Assembly: GCA_028874905.1 (NCBI GenBank)
Contig: JAPPGZ010000071.1
Location: forward strand, 50,804 to 114,803
Direction: 5' to 3'
Length of the DNA stretch: 64,000 nucleotides
Source: Gemmatimonadota bacterium
GTDB lineage: Bacteria > Gemmatimonadota > Gemmatimonadetes > Longimicrobiales > Gaopeijiaceae
Shown here: positions 54,852 to 62,978 of the stretch, piece after piece
Layout of the letters: every line of letters starts with the position of its first letter
How positions within the stretch are numbered: the stretch's first letter is position 1
Made by a program: the position numbers and the translations under genes
The notes under the pieces: generated by a model
Database searches by the model: none
What the model was told of the DNA's origin: nothing
The model's input: the letters and a program-made list of their open reading frames with translations, nothing else

Positions 54852-57281
54852 CTACTCCGCCCGGAGCGCCAGCATCGGATCAAGCCCTGTCGCGTGCCGC
54901 GCGGGAACCAGCGCCGCCAACAGTACCACTGCGATCACGAGCCCCGACAACCCTGCGAAGGTGGCGGCGTCAAAGGGGTCCACCCCGAACAGCATCCCCC
55001 TGAGCAGGCCGGTCAGGGCTAGAGACCCTGCGAGCCCCAGCCCTACGCCAGCCACCCCCAGCAGCGCGCCCCGCCGCAACATCATTCGCAGGATGTCGCG
55101 AGGCTCCGCACCGAGAGCTCTCCGGATGCCGAATTCGCTGACCCGTTGCCCGACGGAGAAGCTCATTAGCCCGTACACCACGATCGCTGAAAGGGCCAGA
55201 GCAAGCACTGCGAAGGTGCTCAGCAGAGCTAGGCTGAAGCTGCGCTCCTTCGTCCAGTCCCAGAGAAGGTCGGGCATCGTTCTTGCCGCCCACACCGGCT
55301 GGGCCGGGTTGACGCGCCAGATGGCCTCCTGTATGGGGAAGGCGAGTTCAGCCGGATCCATGGCTGTCTTGACGACGTAAGTCAGAGACCCGTTCGGCCT
55401 CTGGGAGAATGGGAAGTATGCCTCTGGGCGTGGCTCCGACTCATGGCCTCCGGGCCGCACGTCGGCGAGTACGCCCACAATCTCTGTGGAGACCGCTTGG
55501 CCGAAACGGATCGTCAGCCGCTCGCCCACGGGGTCCTGCTCCGGGAAGTGGCGGCGCGCCAACGCTTCGTTGATCATGATCACCGGCGGCGACTCCGGGT
55601 GGTCCGCCGTCGAAAAGCCTCGCCCCCGCGTGATGCGGATGTCCAGAACCTCGGGGTAGTCGTCCGAGATCGTGGAGATCATGACGATCGGTTCCTGGCC
55701 CGGGAGGGGCATCGCTCGGTCGTCGATCGTGAAAGGCACGTCGATATCGATGGCCGATATGGTCTGATTGTCCGCGAGGGGCACATTCGTCGTCGCGGCC
55801 ACGGCCTCCACCCCCGGAACAGCCTCGATTTCCTCCAGACTTCTCTGAAGGAAATCCGCGATGACCGTGCCGTCCTGGTCGTAGGCGAAGACTTGAACGG
55901 TCAGGCGCCCGTCCGGCTCGAATCCCAGTTCGTTGGACATGAGCCGGTCGAAGCTCCGCAAGAGTAGTCCGGCACCGATGGAGAGGACCAGCGCGACGGC
56001 GATCTCGCCAACCACCAGCCAGTCCCGCAGCCGAGTTGTGCGGGCGCCGTGAGTTGTAGTCGGCGCGCCTTCCGAGAGGGCGAGTCGCAGGTCGGTCCCG
56101 GAGGCGCTTAGGGCCGGGACTATTCCGGCCACCAGAGCACTTGCCACGCTGACTGCCACCGCAAAGAGCAGCACCGTCCGGTCGATGGCCAACTCGTCGA
56201 TACGTGGCAGATGTTCCGGCGCCAGCATCCGGATCATCTCGACGCCGCCGTAGGCCAGACCGACGCCACCAAGGCACCCCGCGCCGGCCAGGAGCAGGCT
56301 CTCGGCCGTGGCCAGTCGCAACAGTCGCCGGGAACTGGCCCCGAGGGCCCCCCGCAATGCGTACTCCCGGGTACGCACCATGCCACGGGCCAGCTGAAGG
56401 CCCGTCACGTTCGCCACTGCAATCAGCAGCACAAGGCTCACGGCTCCCAGCAAGATGAAAAGAGGCGCTCGAACATCGCCGAATAGGTGCTGGCGGAGAG
56501 ACATCAAACGGACATCTGTGTTGCCGTTTGTACGGGGGTATTGCTCGGCGAGGCTGGCGGAGATTCGGCTGGTTTCTGCTTGCGCCTGGGCGAGGGTCGC
56601 ACCCGGGGCCAGACGGGCGACGCCGGTCATGTAGGCTGCGCCACGGCTACTGGCATCCCAGGGCCGCTCAGGCCTCGGAGACCACAATTCGGTCGATGTG
56701 GGAAACTTGAAGTCGGACGGAAGCACGCCGACGACGTCCCTGGCGACTCCATCGAGGACGATGGTACTGCCCACGATCGTCGGGTCGCCACCGAAACGAG
56801 ACTGCCATGTGGCGTGACTCATGACGACGACCGGCGCGGATCCCTCATCAGTGGGAAGGTATTCCTCGGGGGCGAATAGGCGTCCCAAGACGGGTTGGGC
56901 GCCGATCGCCTCGAAGAACCCTGCCGATACGGCCCAGCTCCTAAGGGCCACCGCCCGCCCGTCCTCGATGAGATCGTGGCTCCAGGGGTCTGCCACGCCG
57001 ACGGATGAAAGCAGCGTAGTCGATTCCGCCAAGTCCCGGATGTTAGCGGCCGAGACCCCGTCCGACCGCACGCCATCCTGGGAATCGACCTGATAGAGTG
57101 TGACGACCCGACCCGAATCTCGGTACGGCAACTGGCGCAACAGGACCGAATTGACGGCACTGAACGTGGCCGTGGTGATCCCGGTGCCCAACGCGAGAGT
57201 CAGCACCGCAACGACCGTAAACCCAGGACGGGATGCGAGACCCCGAACCGACTGCTTTGCATCCTGCCACCATCCGTCCAT
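54852..57281 (-). CDS. ABC transporter permease, ADOP/MacB-FtsX type (809 aa)
   Basis: This is a duplicated permease of the acidobacterial duplicated orphan permease type. The N-terminus (DAKQSVRGLASRPGFTVVAVLTLALGTG) is diagnostic, with a first membrane segment at about 20-40. Next come a periplasmic MacB-like domain and a first FtsX block (about 275-400). A second transmembrane start (LRDWLVVGEIAVALVLSIGAGLLL) and periplasmic domain follow, and a last FtsX block is at about 690-800. It acts with the adaptor and ATPase of the same operon to export a substrate, or to transmit force across the envelope. The start has GGGAGAAG upstream. It is the last gene of the operon, 12 bases after the kinase. 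Confidence 0.88.
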   Translation of the reverse strand: MDGWWQDAKQSVRGLASRPGFTVVAVLTLALGTGITTATFSAVNSVLLRQLPYRDSGRVVTLYQVDSQDGVRSDGVSAANIRDLAESTTLLSSVGVADPWSHDLIEDGRAVALRSWAVSAGFFEAIGAQPVLGRLFAPEEYLPTDEGSAPVVVMSHATWQSRFGGDPTIVGSTIVLDGVARDVVGVLPSDFKFPTSTELWSPRPERPWDASSRGAAYMTGVARLAPGATLAQAQAETSRISASLAEQYPRTNGNTDVRLMSLRQHLFGDVRAPLFILLGAVSLVLLIAVANVTGLQLARGMVRTREYALRGALGASSRRLLRLATAESLLLAGAGCLGGVGLAYGGVEMIRMLAPEHLPRIDELAIDRTVLLFAVAVSVASALVAGIVPALSASGTDLRLALSEGAPTTTHGARTTRLRDWLVVGEIAVALVLSIGAGLLLRSFDRLMSNELGFEPDGRLTVQVFAYDQDGTVIADFLQRSLEEIEAVPGVEAVAATTNVPLADNQTISAIDIDVPFTIDDRAMPLPGQEPIVMISTISDDYPEVLDIRITRGRGFSTADHPESPPVIMINEALARRHFPEQDPVGERLTIRFGQAVSTEIVGVLADVRPGGHESEPRPEAYFPFSQRPNGSLTYVVKTAMDPAELAFPIQEAIWRVNPAQPVWAARTMPDLLWDWTKERSFSLALLSTFAVLALALSAIVVYGLMSFSVGQRVSEFGIRRALGAEPRDILRMMLRRGALLGVAGVGLGLAGSLALTGLLRGMLFGVDPFDAATFAGLSGLVIAVVLLAALVPARHATGLDPMLALRAE

Positions 57282-57293
57282 TAGCTTCTCCCC

Positions 57294-58640
57294 CTACTCC
57301 CTCGAATCGATGGGAATCGTAATACTCGCGCGCGCGCCCCGACCGTCGGGCCGATTCTCCAGCAACAGTGTGCCACCGTGGCTCTCGACGATCTGCCTCG
57401 ACAGCGCGAGTCCGATCCCCGATCCCCCGGCCTTGGTCGTGTAGAAGGGCACGAATAGGTTGCCGGTGTCACCTAGACCAAGCCCTTCGTCTTCGACCCA
57501 GACATCCACGTTGTCGGCAAGTGTGCTCCACCCTAACCGCACCCTTTCGCCTCCCGCCTCCAGGGTAGCATCGACCGCGTTCTTCACCAGGTTAATGAGG
57601 GCCTGCTGGAGCTGGTCGGCGTCCACCGGGCAGCTGATCTCTGGCCCGGGCACGACCTCGACCGGCAATCGTGTTTCCAGGTCGGCAACTATCCGTACGA
57701 GCCCTCCGACCGAGACAGAGGCGGACTCCGGCGTGGGTAGGCGAGTGAGTGTCGCGTAGGATGCCATGAATCGCCCCAGAGCCTCGGCCCGCGACGAAAT
57801 GACTTCCAGACCTCGCTTGGCATCATCACTGGTCTCGGCAGGGAGTCGGCTCCGCTTAAGCAGGCCCTGGAGGCTTCCCGAGATCGACTTGATGGGCGCA
57901 AGCGAGTTGTTGATCTCGTGAGACAGCACGCGAATGATCCGCTGCCACGCCTTGCGCTCTTCTTCGCGTAGCGCCCGGCTGAGGTCGGAAAGCGCGAGCA
58001 GCCTGAGGGGATACCCCTCCCGGCGCACGACGCTGCGCCGGAGTTCCCATCGGCCCGACCCTCCCGGAAACGAGAGTTCCACGGTGCGCGGCGTGGTGCC
58101 GACAAGCTGGTCGGCAAGACGCAGTTCCTCTGCCGACTTCCCTCTGAGTTGATACGCAGGCCGTCCGAGCAGTCTCTCTCCCGCGCGGTTGACGATCGTC
58201 AACACCCCGTCCGGATCGAAGGCCAGGACTGCGATATCGATCTCCTCCAAGACCTTGCGCAGTGTCTCGGTGGCCTCGACCGCCCCGAGGCGCTGTTCCC
58301 GCAGGATCTCTTCCAGGGCATTCATCTCCAGATATGCGAGGGAAAGAGCATCTCTGTTGTCGGCCACCCGGGCGCGGATCGAAAAGTCACCTTCACGCAT
58401 GGCGGCGAGCATGTTGGCGATGGTCGCGAACGGACGGACGGCGTATGCTCTCGCGACGACGCTCAGCCATAGCCATCCGGCAACCAGCAGCAACGACAAC
58501 GACCACTGTATTCCTGGGTCGAGGCCATCGGACCATATCAGCACGAGCGCCGCGATCACGCCGGGCAGGCCAGCCAGAGCAGCAAGGAAGAGAACTCCCT
58601 TGCCGTGCCCCATGCGCAGACGCAGCCACCTAGTCATCAC
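57294..58640 (-). CDS. Sensor histidine kinase, NtrY-like (448 aa)
   Basis: Two membrane segments (about 15-40 and 45-65) with almost no periplasmic loop are followed by a HAMP-like region and a PAS domain (EEIDIAVLAFDPDGVLTIVNRAGERLLG). The phosphoacceptor box is LSHEINNSLAPIKSI. The ATPase domain carries the N-box NLVKNAVDAT, DEGLGLGD and GSGIGLALSRQIVESHGG. All catalytic motifs are present. The tiny periplasmic part suggests sensing in or below the membrane, or through the efflux complex. GTG 58640 or ATG 58637 can start it, both inside the 3' end of the response regulator gene, so the pair is coupled. Confidence 0.9.
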   Translation of the reverse strand: MMTRWLRLRMGHGKGVLFLAALAGLPGVIAALVLIWSDGLDPGIQWSLSLLLVAGWLWLSVVARAYAVRPFATIANMLAAMREGDFSIRARVADNRDALSLAYLEMNALEEILREQRLGAVEATETLRKVLEEIDIAVLAFDPDGVLTIVNRAGERLLGRPAYQLRGKSAEELRLADQLVGTTPRTVELSFPGGSGRWELRRSVVRREGYPLRLLALSDLSRALREEERKAWQRIIRVLSHEINNSLAPIKSISGSLQGLLKRSRLPAETSDDAKRGLEVISSRAEALGRFMASYATLTRLPTPESASVSVGGLVRIVADLETRLPVEVVPGPEISCPVDADQLQQALINLVKNAVDATLEAGGERVRLGWSTLADNVDVWVEDEGLGLGDTGNLFVPFYTTKAGGSGIGLALSRQIVESHGGTLLLENRPDGRGARASITIPIDSRE

Positions 58641-59994
58641 CCGCTGGCTTCAAACGTTGCAGCCGCCGATACATCGCGCTGCGAGTGATTCCGAGCGCCT
58701 GCGCTGCCTTGCTCACGTTGCCGCCGTGCCGGTCCATGGCCCTTTGGATCAGGATCCGCTCGGCTTCCTCTAGAGTAACGTCGAAGAGTGCCGCCGACTC
58801 GTGTTCGTGGCTGCGGAGGCCAAAGTCGCTGGCTTGGATTCGCGTGCCGCGTGCCAGGAGCACCGCTCGCTCGACCGCGTGCTGCAACTCCCGTACGTTG
58901 CCCGGCCACGCGTGCCCCAAGAGAGCCGCCTCTGCATCTGCGGAGAAGCCCTCCATAGCCCTCCCGTAGCGCGCCGCCTGCTTCCTCAGAAAATGCCGGG
59001 CGAGCAGCAGCACGTCTTCGCCGCGGTCGCGCAGGGGCGGCAGGGCTATCTCGACTGTATTCAACCGGTAGAACAGATCCTCTCGAAAGTCGCCCCTCGC
59101 CACCGTCTCGTGAAGGCTGGCATTGGTGGCGGAAATGACGCGCACGTCGACACGCCGCACCTTTGACGAACCGACACGCCGGATTTCGCCAGTCTCGATC
59201 ACGCGCAGGAGCGTGCCCTGCTGCCGCAGGGACACATTGGCGATCTCGTCGAGGAAGAGCGTGCCTTCGTGGGCGAGTTCAAAACATCCGATCCGCCCGC
59301 TCTTGGCATCGGTGAAAGCCCCCTTGACGTGCCCGAAAACCTCGCTCTCGAAGATCCCTTCGCTGAACCCTCCGGCATTGACGGTGACAAGGTCCTGTCC
59401 AGCCCGATCCGACAGCACGTGCAGCCACCGCGCGACGACCTCCTTGCCCGTACCGTGCTCCCCGGTAATCAGTACGTTCGCGCGCGACGGGCCGACGCGT
59501 TCAATGACGCTCAATACCGGTTGCATCGCTTCGGATTCGGCGATGAGCGTCGGCGCACTCTCCCCTCTGAGCCGGGTGTTCTCGGCCTCAAGCCGCTGAG
59601 CGCGCCGCAATGCACGAGCCAGGTCCACATGAGTCCGGATGGTGGCGAGCAGCCGCTCGTTGTCCCATGGCTTCTCGACATAGTCCCGGGCTCCCTGGCG
59701 CATGGCCTCCACAGCCCCGCCCACGCTTCCCCAAGCGGTCATGGCGACCACCGGCAGAGTCTCGTCCAGTTCGCGCAGGGCGCGGAGGAGGTCCAGTCCT
59801 TCTCTTCCCGAGGTGGTATCCCGGGTGTAGTTCAGATCGATCAGGACCAGGTCGAAGTCGTTTTGCTCGACCGCGTGCCGGACATCACCTGGCGAGGTCA
59901 CGGCCGTGGTCTCGAACCCGCCACTCTTCAGCAGCAGGCGCAGGGCTTCAAGTATGTCGGCCTGGTCGTCGGCGATTAGGATATGTGCTGACAT
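58630..59994 (-). CDS. Sigma-54-dependent response regulator (454 aa)
   Basis: An NtrC-family activator. The receiver domain has acidic residues D9-D10 and phosphoacceptor D53. The AAA+ domain has Walker A GEHGTGKE (usual GESGTGKE), the sigma-54 contact loop GAFTDA in place of GAFTGA, and GTLFLDEIANVS. The C-terminal Fis-type helix-turn-helix is NVSKAAQALGITRSAMYRRLQRL. The start at 59994 follows GGAG. GAFTDA variants occur in other activators, so function is likely kept. It sits within an efflux operon and next to its kinase, and the operon has a sigma-54 promoter match upstream (62099-62115), so it probably activates its own operon. Confidence 0.92.
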   Translation of the reverse strand: MSAHILIADDQADILEALRLLLKSGGFETTAVTSPGDVRHAVEQNDFDLVLIDLNYTRDTTSGREGLDLLRALRELDETLPVVAMTAWGSVGGAVEAMRQGARDYVEKPWDNERLLATIRTHVDLARALRRAQRLEAENTRLRGESAPTLIAESEAMQPVLSVIERVGPSRANVLITGEHGTGKEVVARWLHVLSDRAGQDLVTVNAGGFSEGIFESEVFGHVKGAFTDAKSGRIGCFELAHEGTLFLDEIANVSLRQQGTLLRVIETGEIRRVGSSKVRRVDVRVISATNASLHETVARGDFREDLFYRLNTVEIALPPLRDRGEDVLLLARHFLRKQAARYGRAMEGFSADAEAALLGHAWPGNVRELQHAVERAVLLARGTRIQASDFGLRSHEHESAALFDVTLEEAERILIQRAMDRHGGNVSKAAQALGITRSAMYRRLQRLKPAGDD

Positions 59995-60026
59995 GCTCCG
60001 TCCATGCTCTTCCCACCGGCGCAAAC

Positions 60027-60755
60027 CTACGCCACGTCGAAACCGGCCTCCTCGAGCGCATGCCGCTGCGCTTGGTCCTCGCTCACAATCTGCCCGTCAA
60101 AGAGATGGACCGTCCTGTCGGCCATGTGTGCATAACGCGGGTCGTGCGTCACCATGCATATCGTGGCGCCATCTTCGTGCAACTCCTTCAGCAGTCCCAT
60201 TACCGCGCCCCCGTTCTTTGAGTCGAGGTTGCCCGTCGGCTCGTCCGCCAGAAGGATGAGCGGCTTGCCAACCATCGCCCGTGCCACCGCGACACGCTGT
60301 TGCTGGCCGCCCGAGAGTTGGTTCGGGTAGTGCCGCATGCGATGCGCGAGCCCCACCCGCTTGAGCGACTTCTCCACGCGCTCCTTCCGCTCCGAGGCCC
60401 GCGTCCCCCGGTAGGTCAGCGGCAACTCGACGTTCTCGTACACATTGAGGTCGCCAATCAGATTGAATGCCTGAAAGATGAAACCGATCGCCTGGTTGCG
60501 GACCCGCGCCAGTTGGCGTGTGGTTAGATCTTCGACCGCGGTACCTTCGAGCACGTACCGTCCGCTCGTCGGGCTGTCGAGCAGTCCCAGAATCGACAGC
60601 AGCGTTGTCTTGCCGCACCCCGACGGACCCGCGATCGACACGAATTCGCCCGTCAGGATCGACAGGTTGATGTTCGAGAGAGCGTGCGTCTCCACCTCCT
60701 CGGTTAGGAAGACCTTGCCCAGGCCGTCCAGACTGATTAGCGCGTGATCGGTCAT
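60027..60755 (-). CDS. ABC transporter ATP-binding protein, MacB/LolD type (242 aa)
   Basis: This is a small, stand-alone ABC ATPase: Walker [10 protein letters not shown]-loop [22 protein letters not shown], signature [14 protein letters not shown], Walker [14 protein letters not shown] and switch VTHDPRYA. The FIFQAFNLI and [12 protein letters not shown] stretches are typical of the MacB/LolD group that pairs with FtsX-type permeases. The start at 60755 follows GGGAGAAAG. It lies 17 bases after the adaptor gene and 32 bases before the response regulator. Its permease partner is the ADOP protein at 54852-57281. Confidence 0.93.
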   Translation of the reverse strand: MTDHALISLDGLGKVFLTEEVETHALSNINLSILTGEFVSIAGPSGCGKTTLLSILGLLDSPTSGRYVLEGTAVEDLTTRQLARVRNQAIGFIFQAFNLIGDLNVYENVELPLTYRGTRASERKERVEKSLKRVGLAHRMRHYPNQLSGGQQQRVAVARAMVGKPLILLADEPTGNLDSKNGGAVMGLLKELHEDGATICMVTHDPRYAHMADRTVHLFDGQIVSEDQAQRHALEEAGFDVA

Positions 60756-60772
60756 CGTCTTTCTCCCAAAAC

Positions 60773-62041
60773 CTAACGTCCCCTTAGCCTTACCCGGTTG
60801 AACCCATCCCATTGGGACATGTCCGACAGAATCACTACTTCGCCCGGCCGCAACCCCTCGTGTACCTCGATCTCGGTCACCGAACTCGCACCGAGGCGGA
60901 CCGTGACCCGCTCCGCGAACCGCCCGTCCTCTACGAGTCTGAAGAGACTTGCCTGCTGATTGGCCTGCCCGAACGTGGGACGACCCATGTAGACGACATC
61001 TTCCAGCCGCTCAATGATGACGTTGCCATCCACGTTGAGATCGGGCCGCGCCGATGGCGGCAGATTCGGCGGCAGCGCCACGTCGATCGTTACGGTTCCG
61101 CTGCGGACGGCCGGATCGATGCGCACAACCCGGCCCTCGATCGTGTCCGTCCGGGTGTCGATCAGGGCAAGCTGTCCGACGACAACCTCCTGCGCCTGCG
61201 TCTGCGGTATACGGATTTCCGCCTTAAGGCGGCCCGGAACGACGACCCGCGACAGGGCTTGCCCCGACTGCACCCACTGCCCCTCCTGAAGCGGTATGTC
61301 GAGCGGCGCCAAGACGCCGCTCACCGGCACGGCCACCTGCATCGACCGGAGCCGGTCCTGGTTGAACCGAACCAGATCGGCCAGGCGGTCGATCTGCTCC
61401 TCTTGGGCATCGATCTGCTCCTGCGACGTGCCCTGAATCAAGCCGAGGCGCTCCTCTTCGGACTCCAGGCGAAGCCGCAGCGCTTCCATCGACTCGCGCG
61501 ACCGTTCGAGATCGGCCACGGCGACGAGATCCGGGTCCTCGTCGAACAGCTGCTGGGTCGTCCGGTAGATGCGCTCCGCATCCAGATAGTCCGCGCGTAT
61601 GGTGGCACAGGTGGCGCGTAGTTGCAGCTCCTGCATCCTGAGGCTGCTGCGCAACTGGACGAGGCCCGCGCGCGCCTGCGACAACTGTTGCTGGGCCTGC
61701 AACAACTGCATGTCTACGTCCGGGTTGCTCATCCGCATGATGAAGTCGCCGGTGGCAACCTCGGCACCTGGCAACGCGAGGATCTGCTCGATGCGCCCGG
61801 CGGTCACTGCGGTGATCCAGCGCATCTGCTCCGGCACGAGCGTCCCCGGGCCCCGGACCTGCCGGGTCAACGTCCCGTACCGGACGGTGTCGCTCCACAC
61901 GATGGCGGCGTCGACGTTAGGCACGGCCGATGGCAGCAGCCGGGATACGAAGACGGCGAGCGCTAGCGCGGCGATGGCCGCGACGCTCCAGGCCAGCCTC
62001 TTCCTGCGTTTCTGGGGGCGGGTATCGCGAATGATGTCCAA
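60773..62041 (-). CDS. Membrane fusion (HlyD/MacA-type) adaptor protein (422 aa)
   Basis: A periplasmic adaptor anchored by one N-terminal membrane segment (WSVAAIAALALAVFVSRLL, about 19-37). A lipoyl-like half (GRIEQILALPGAEVATGDFI) is followed by a long coiled-coil hairpin (about 115-235, rich in Q, E, L and R), the second half and beta-barrel domains ending in LRPGEVVILSDMSQWDGFNRVRL. It links the inner-membrane permease to an outer-membrane channel, for which no gene is present here. The TTG start at 62041 is supported by GGAG about eight bases upstream. It is the first gene of the five-gene operon. Confidence 0.9.
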   Translation of the reverse strand: MDIIRDTRPQKRRKRLAWSVAAIAALALAVFVSRLLPSAVPNVDAAIVWSDTVRYGTLTRQVRGPGTLVPEQMRWITAVTAGRIEQILALPGAEVATGDFIMRMSNPDVDMQLLQAQQQLSQARAGLVQLRSSLRMQELQLRATCATIRADYLDAERIYRTTQQLFDEDPDLVAVADLERSRESMEALRLRLESEEERLGLIQGTSQEQIDAQEEQIDRLADLVRFNQDRLRSMQVAVPVSGVLAPLDIPLQEGQWVQSGQALSRVVVPGRLKAEIRIPQTQAQEVVVGQLALIDTRTDTIEGRVVRIDPAVRSGTVTIDVALPPNLPPSARPDLNVDGNVIIERLEDVVYMGRPTFGQANQQASLFRLVEDGRFAERVTVRLGASSVTEIEVHEGLRPGEVVILSDMSQWDGFNRVRLRGR

Positions 62042-62098
62042 AGCCTGTCTCCACCGTCCTCAGCGCGGCGTGTGTCTCCTCCGCTTTGCGCTGGATTA

Positions 62099-62115
62099 TG
62101 GAAAATCCGTGCCAA
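62099..62115 (-). promoter_or_regulatory. Sigma-54 promoter candidate of the efflux operon
   Basis: The minus strand reads TTGGCACGGATTTTCCA, matching the sigma-54 consensus YTGGCACGrNNNTTGCW at all but one fixed position (TTCC instead of TTGC). Transcription would start near 62088, giving a leader of about 47 bases before the TTG at 62041. The operon encodes a sigma-54 activator, which makes the match meaningful. The changed base is in the -12 element, so strength may be reduced. Confidence 0.6.
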
Positions 62116-62978
62116 GACGCCGAGAATGAACCTACTTCCCTGCATCACAACAAGTTAGGAGACAGACACGAAGACGATCCAGCCCTTGCAAATCGTCCGA
62201 TAGTGGGATTGCCGGTTCCGTTTTCGAACACTAGATCGAGGTGACCTGGAAGTAGAACCCCGAGGGTAGTGCGGCCGCCTTCGCGTTCGCGACGTGTTTC
62301 GATCCCGGCTGACAGTTGGATGCGGCGATTGCGGGACGGGTACAGGAACTTGGCTGCACCGCACGGTGCCGGTCGTCGTTCCGGGATTGGGCGGGCAACG
62401 GCGGGGGTTCATCCGCTCCACCGGGATCGTCCACTCCGCGCTGTCCAAGTCGGTTTCCTCTCAGGCGCTGCGCCTCGGACTCGAATGGCACGGCCAGCCG
62501 GAATGAAACCAATTGCGGATGAAACCCGTAAGATTCCGCCCTTCGGGTTACCGAAGCGTGAAGGGCAGCACGACCAAACGAGACGAAACGGAGGAAACGC
62601 GTAGTCAGGTTGATCCACCCCACGGACGCACCGATGCCCGTGTCCATCGACGCGGGCGCTAGCAGGATCAGTCGCCGCTCCGGCATCGGGGATACATGGG
62701 CGGCCGGGCATCGCTGGCCTCCGTCCGACCGCCGACCGACCTTCGCGAGGTCCGTCTGAACGGGTTCCCCGAAGCGCTCGCGGAGGTGCTCCGCCACCGC
62801 GTCGGCGGCGGCGGTCGCCGGGTCCTGGGCGCGGCGCCAATGGCGGTGTTTGGCGCGTCTAAGGTCGATCAGCCAGCCTACCCCGCACACTAACGCAGAT
62901 TTACATCGCGTTGTGCTCGTTGCAGTTACAGGATTCTCCGGCCCGGTTCCCTCCGTTTGACTCCCTCCGATTGGGATT
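62116..62978. other. 863-base region without a convincing gene
   Basis: Open frames here (for example 62231-63088 on the minus strand, 62269-62604 on the plus strand) give arginine-, serine- and proline-rich products with no signal peptide, no domain and no ribosome binding site. One minus-strand stretch, GWLIDLRRAKHRHWRRA, might be a decayed remnant. The region separates the efflux operon from the recombinase and could hold an attachment site, but I see no tRNA or clear direct repeat. Confidence 0.55.

Noticed and set aside
62900..62978. tRNA attachment site next to the recombinase
   Set aside because: I looked for a T-arm and acceptor stem and found none; no direct repeat of this stretch is apparent elsewhere in the window.
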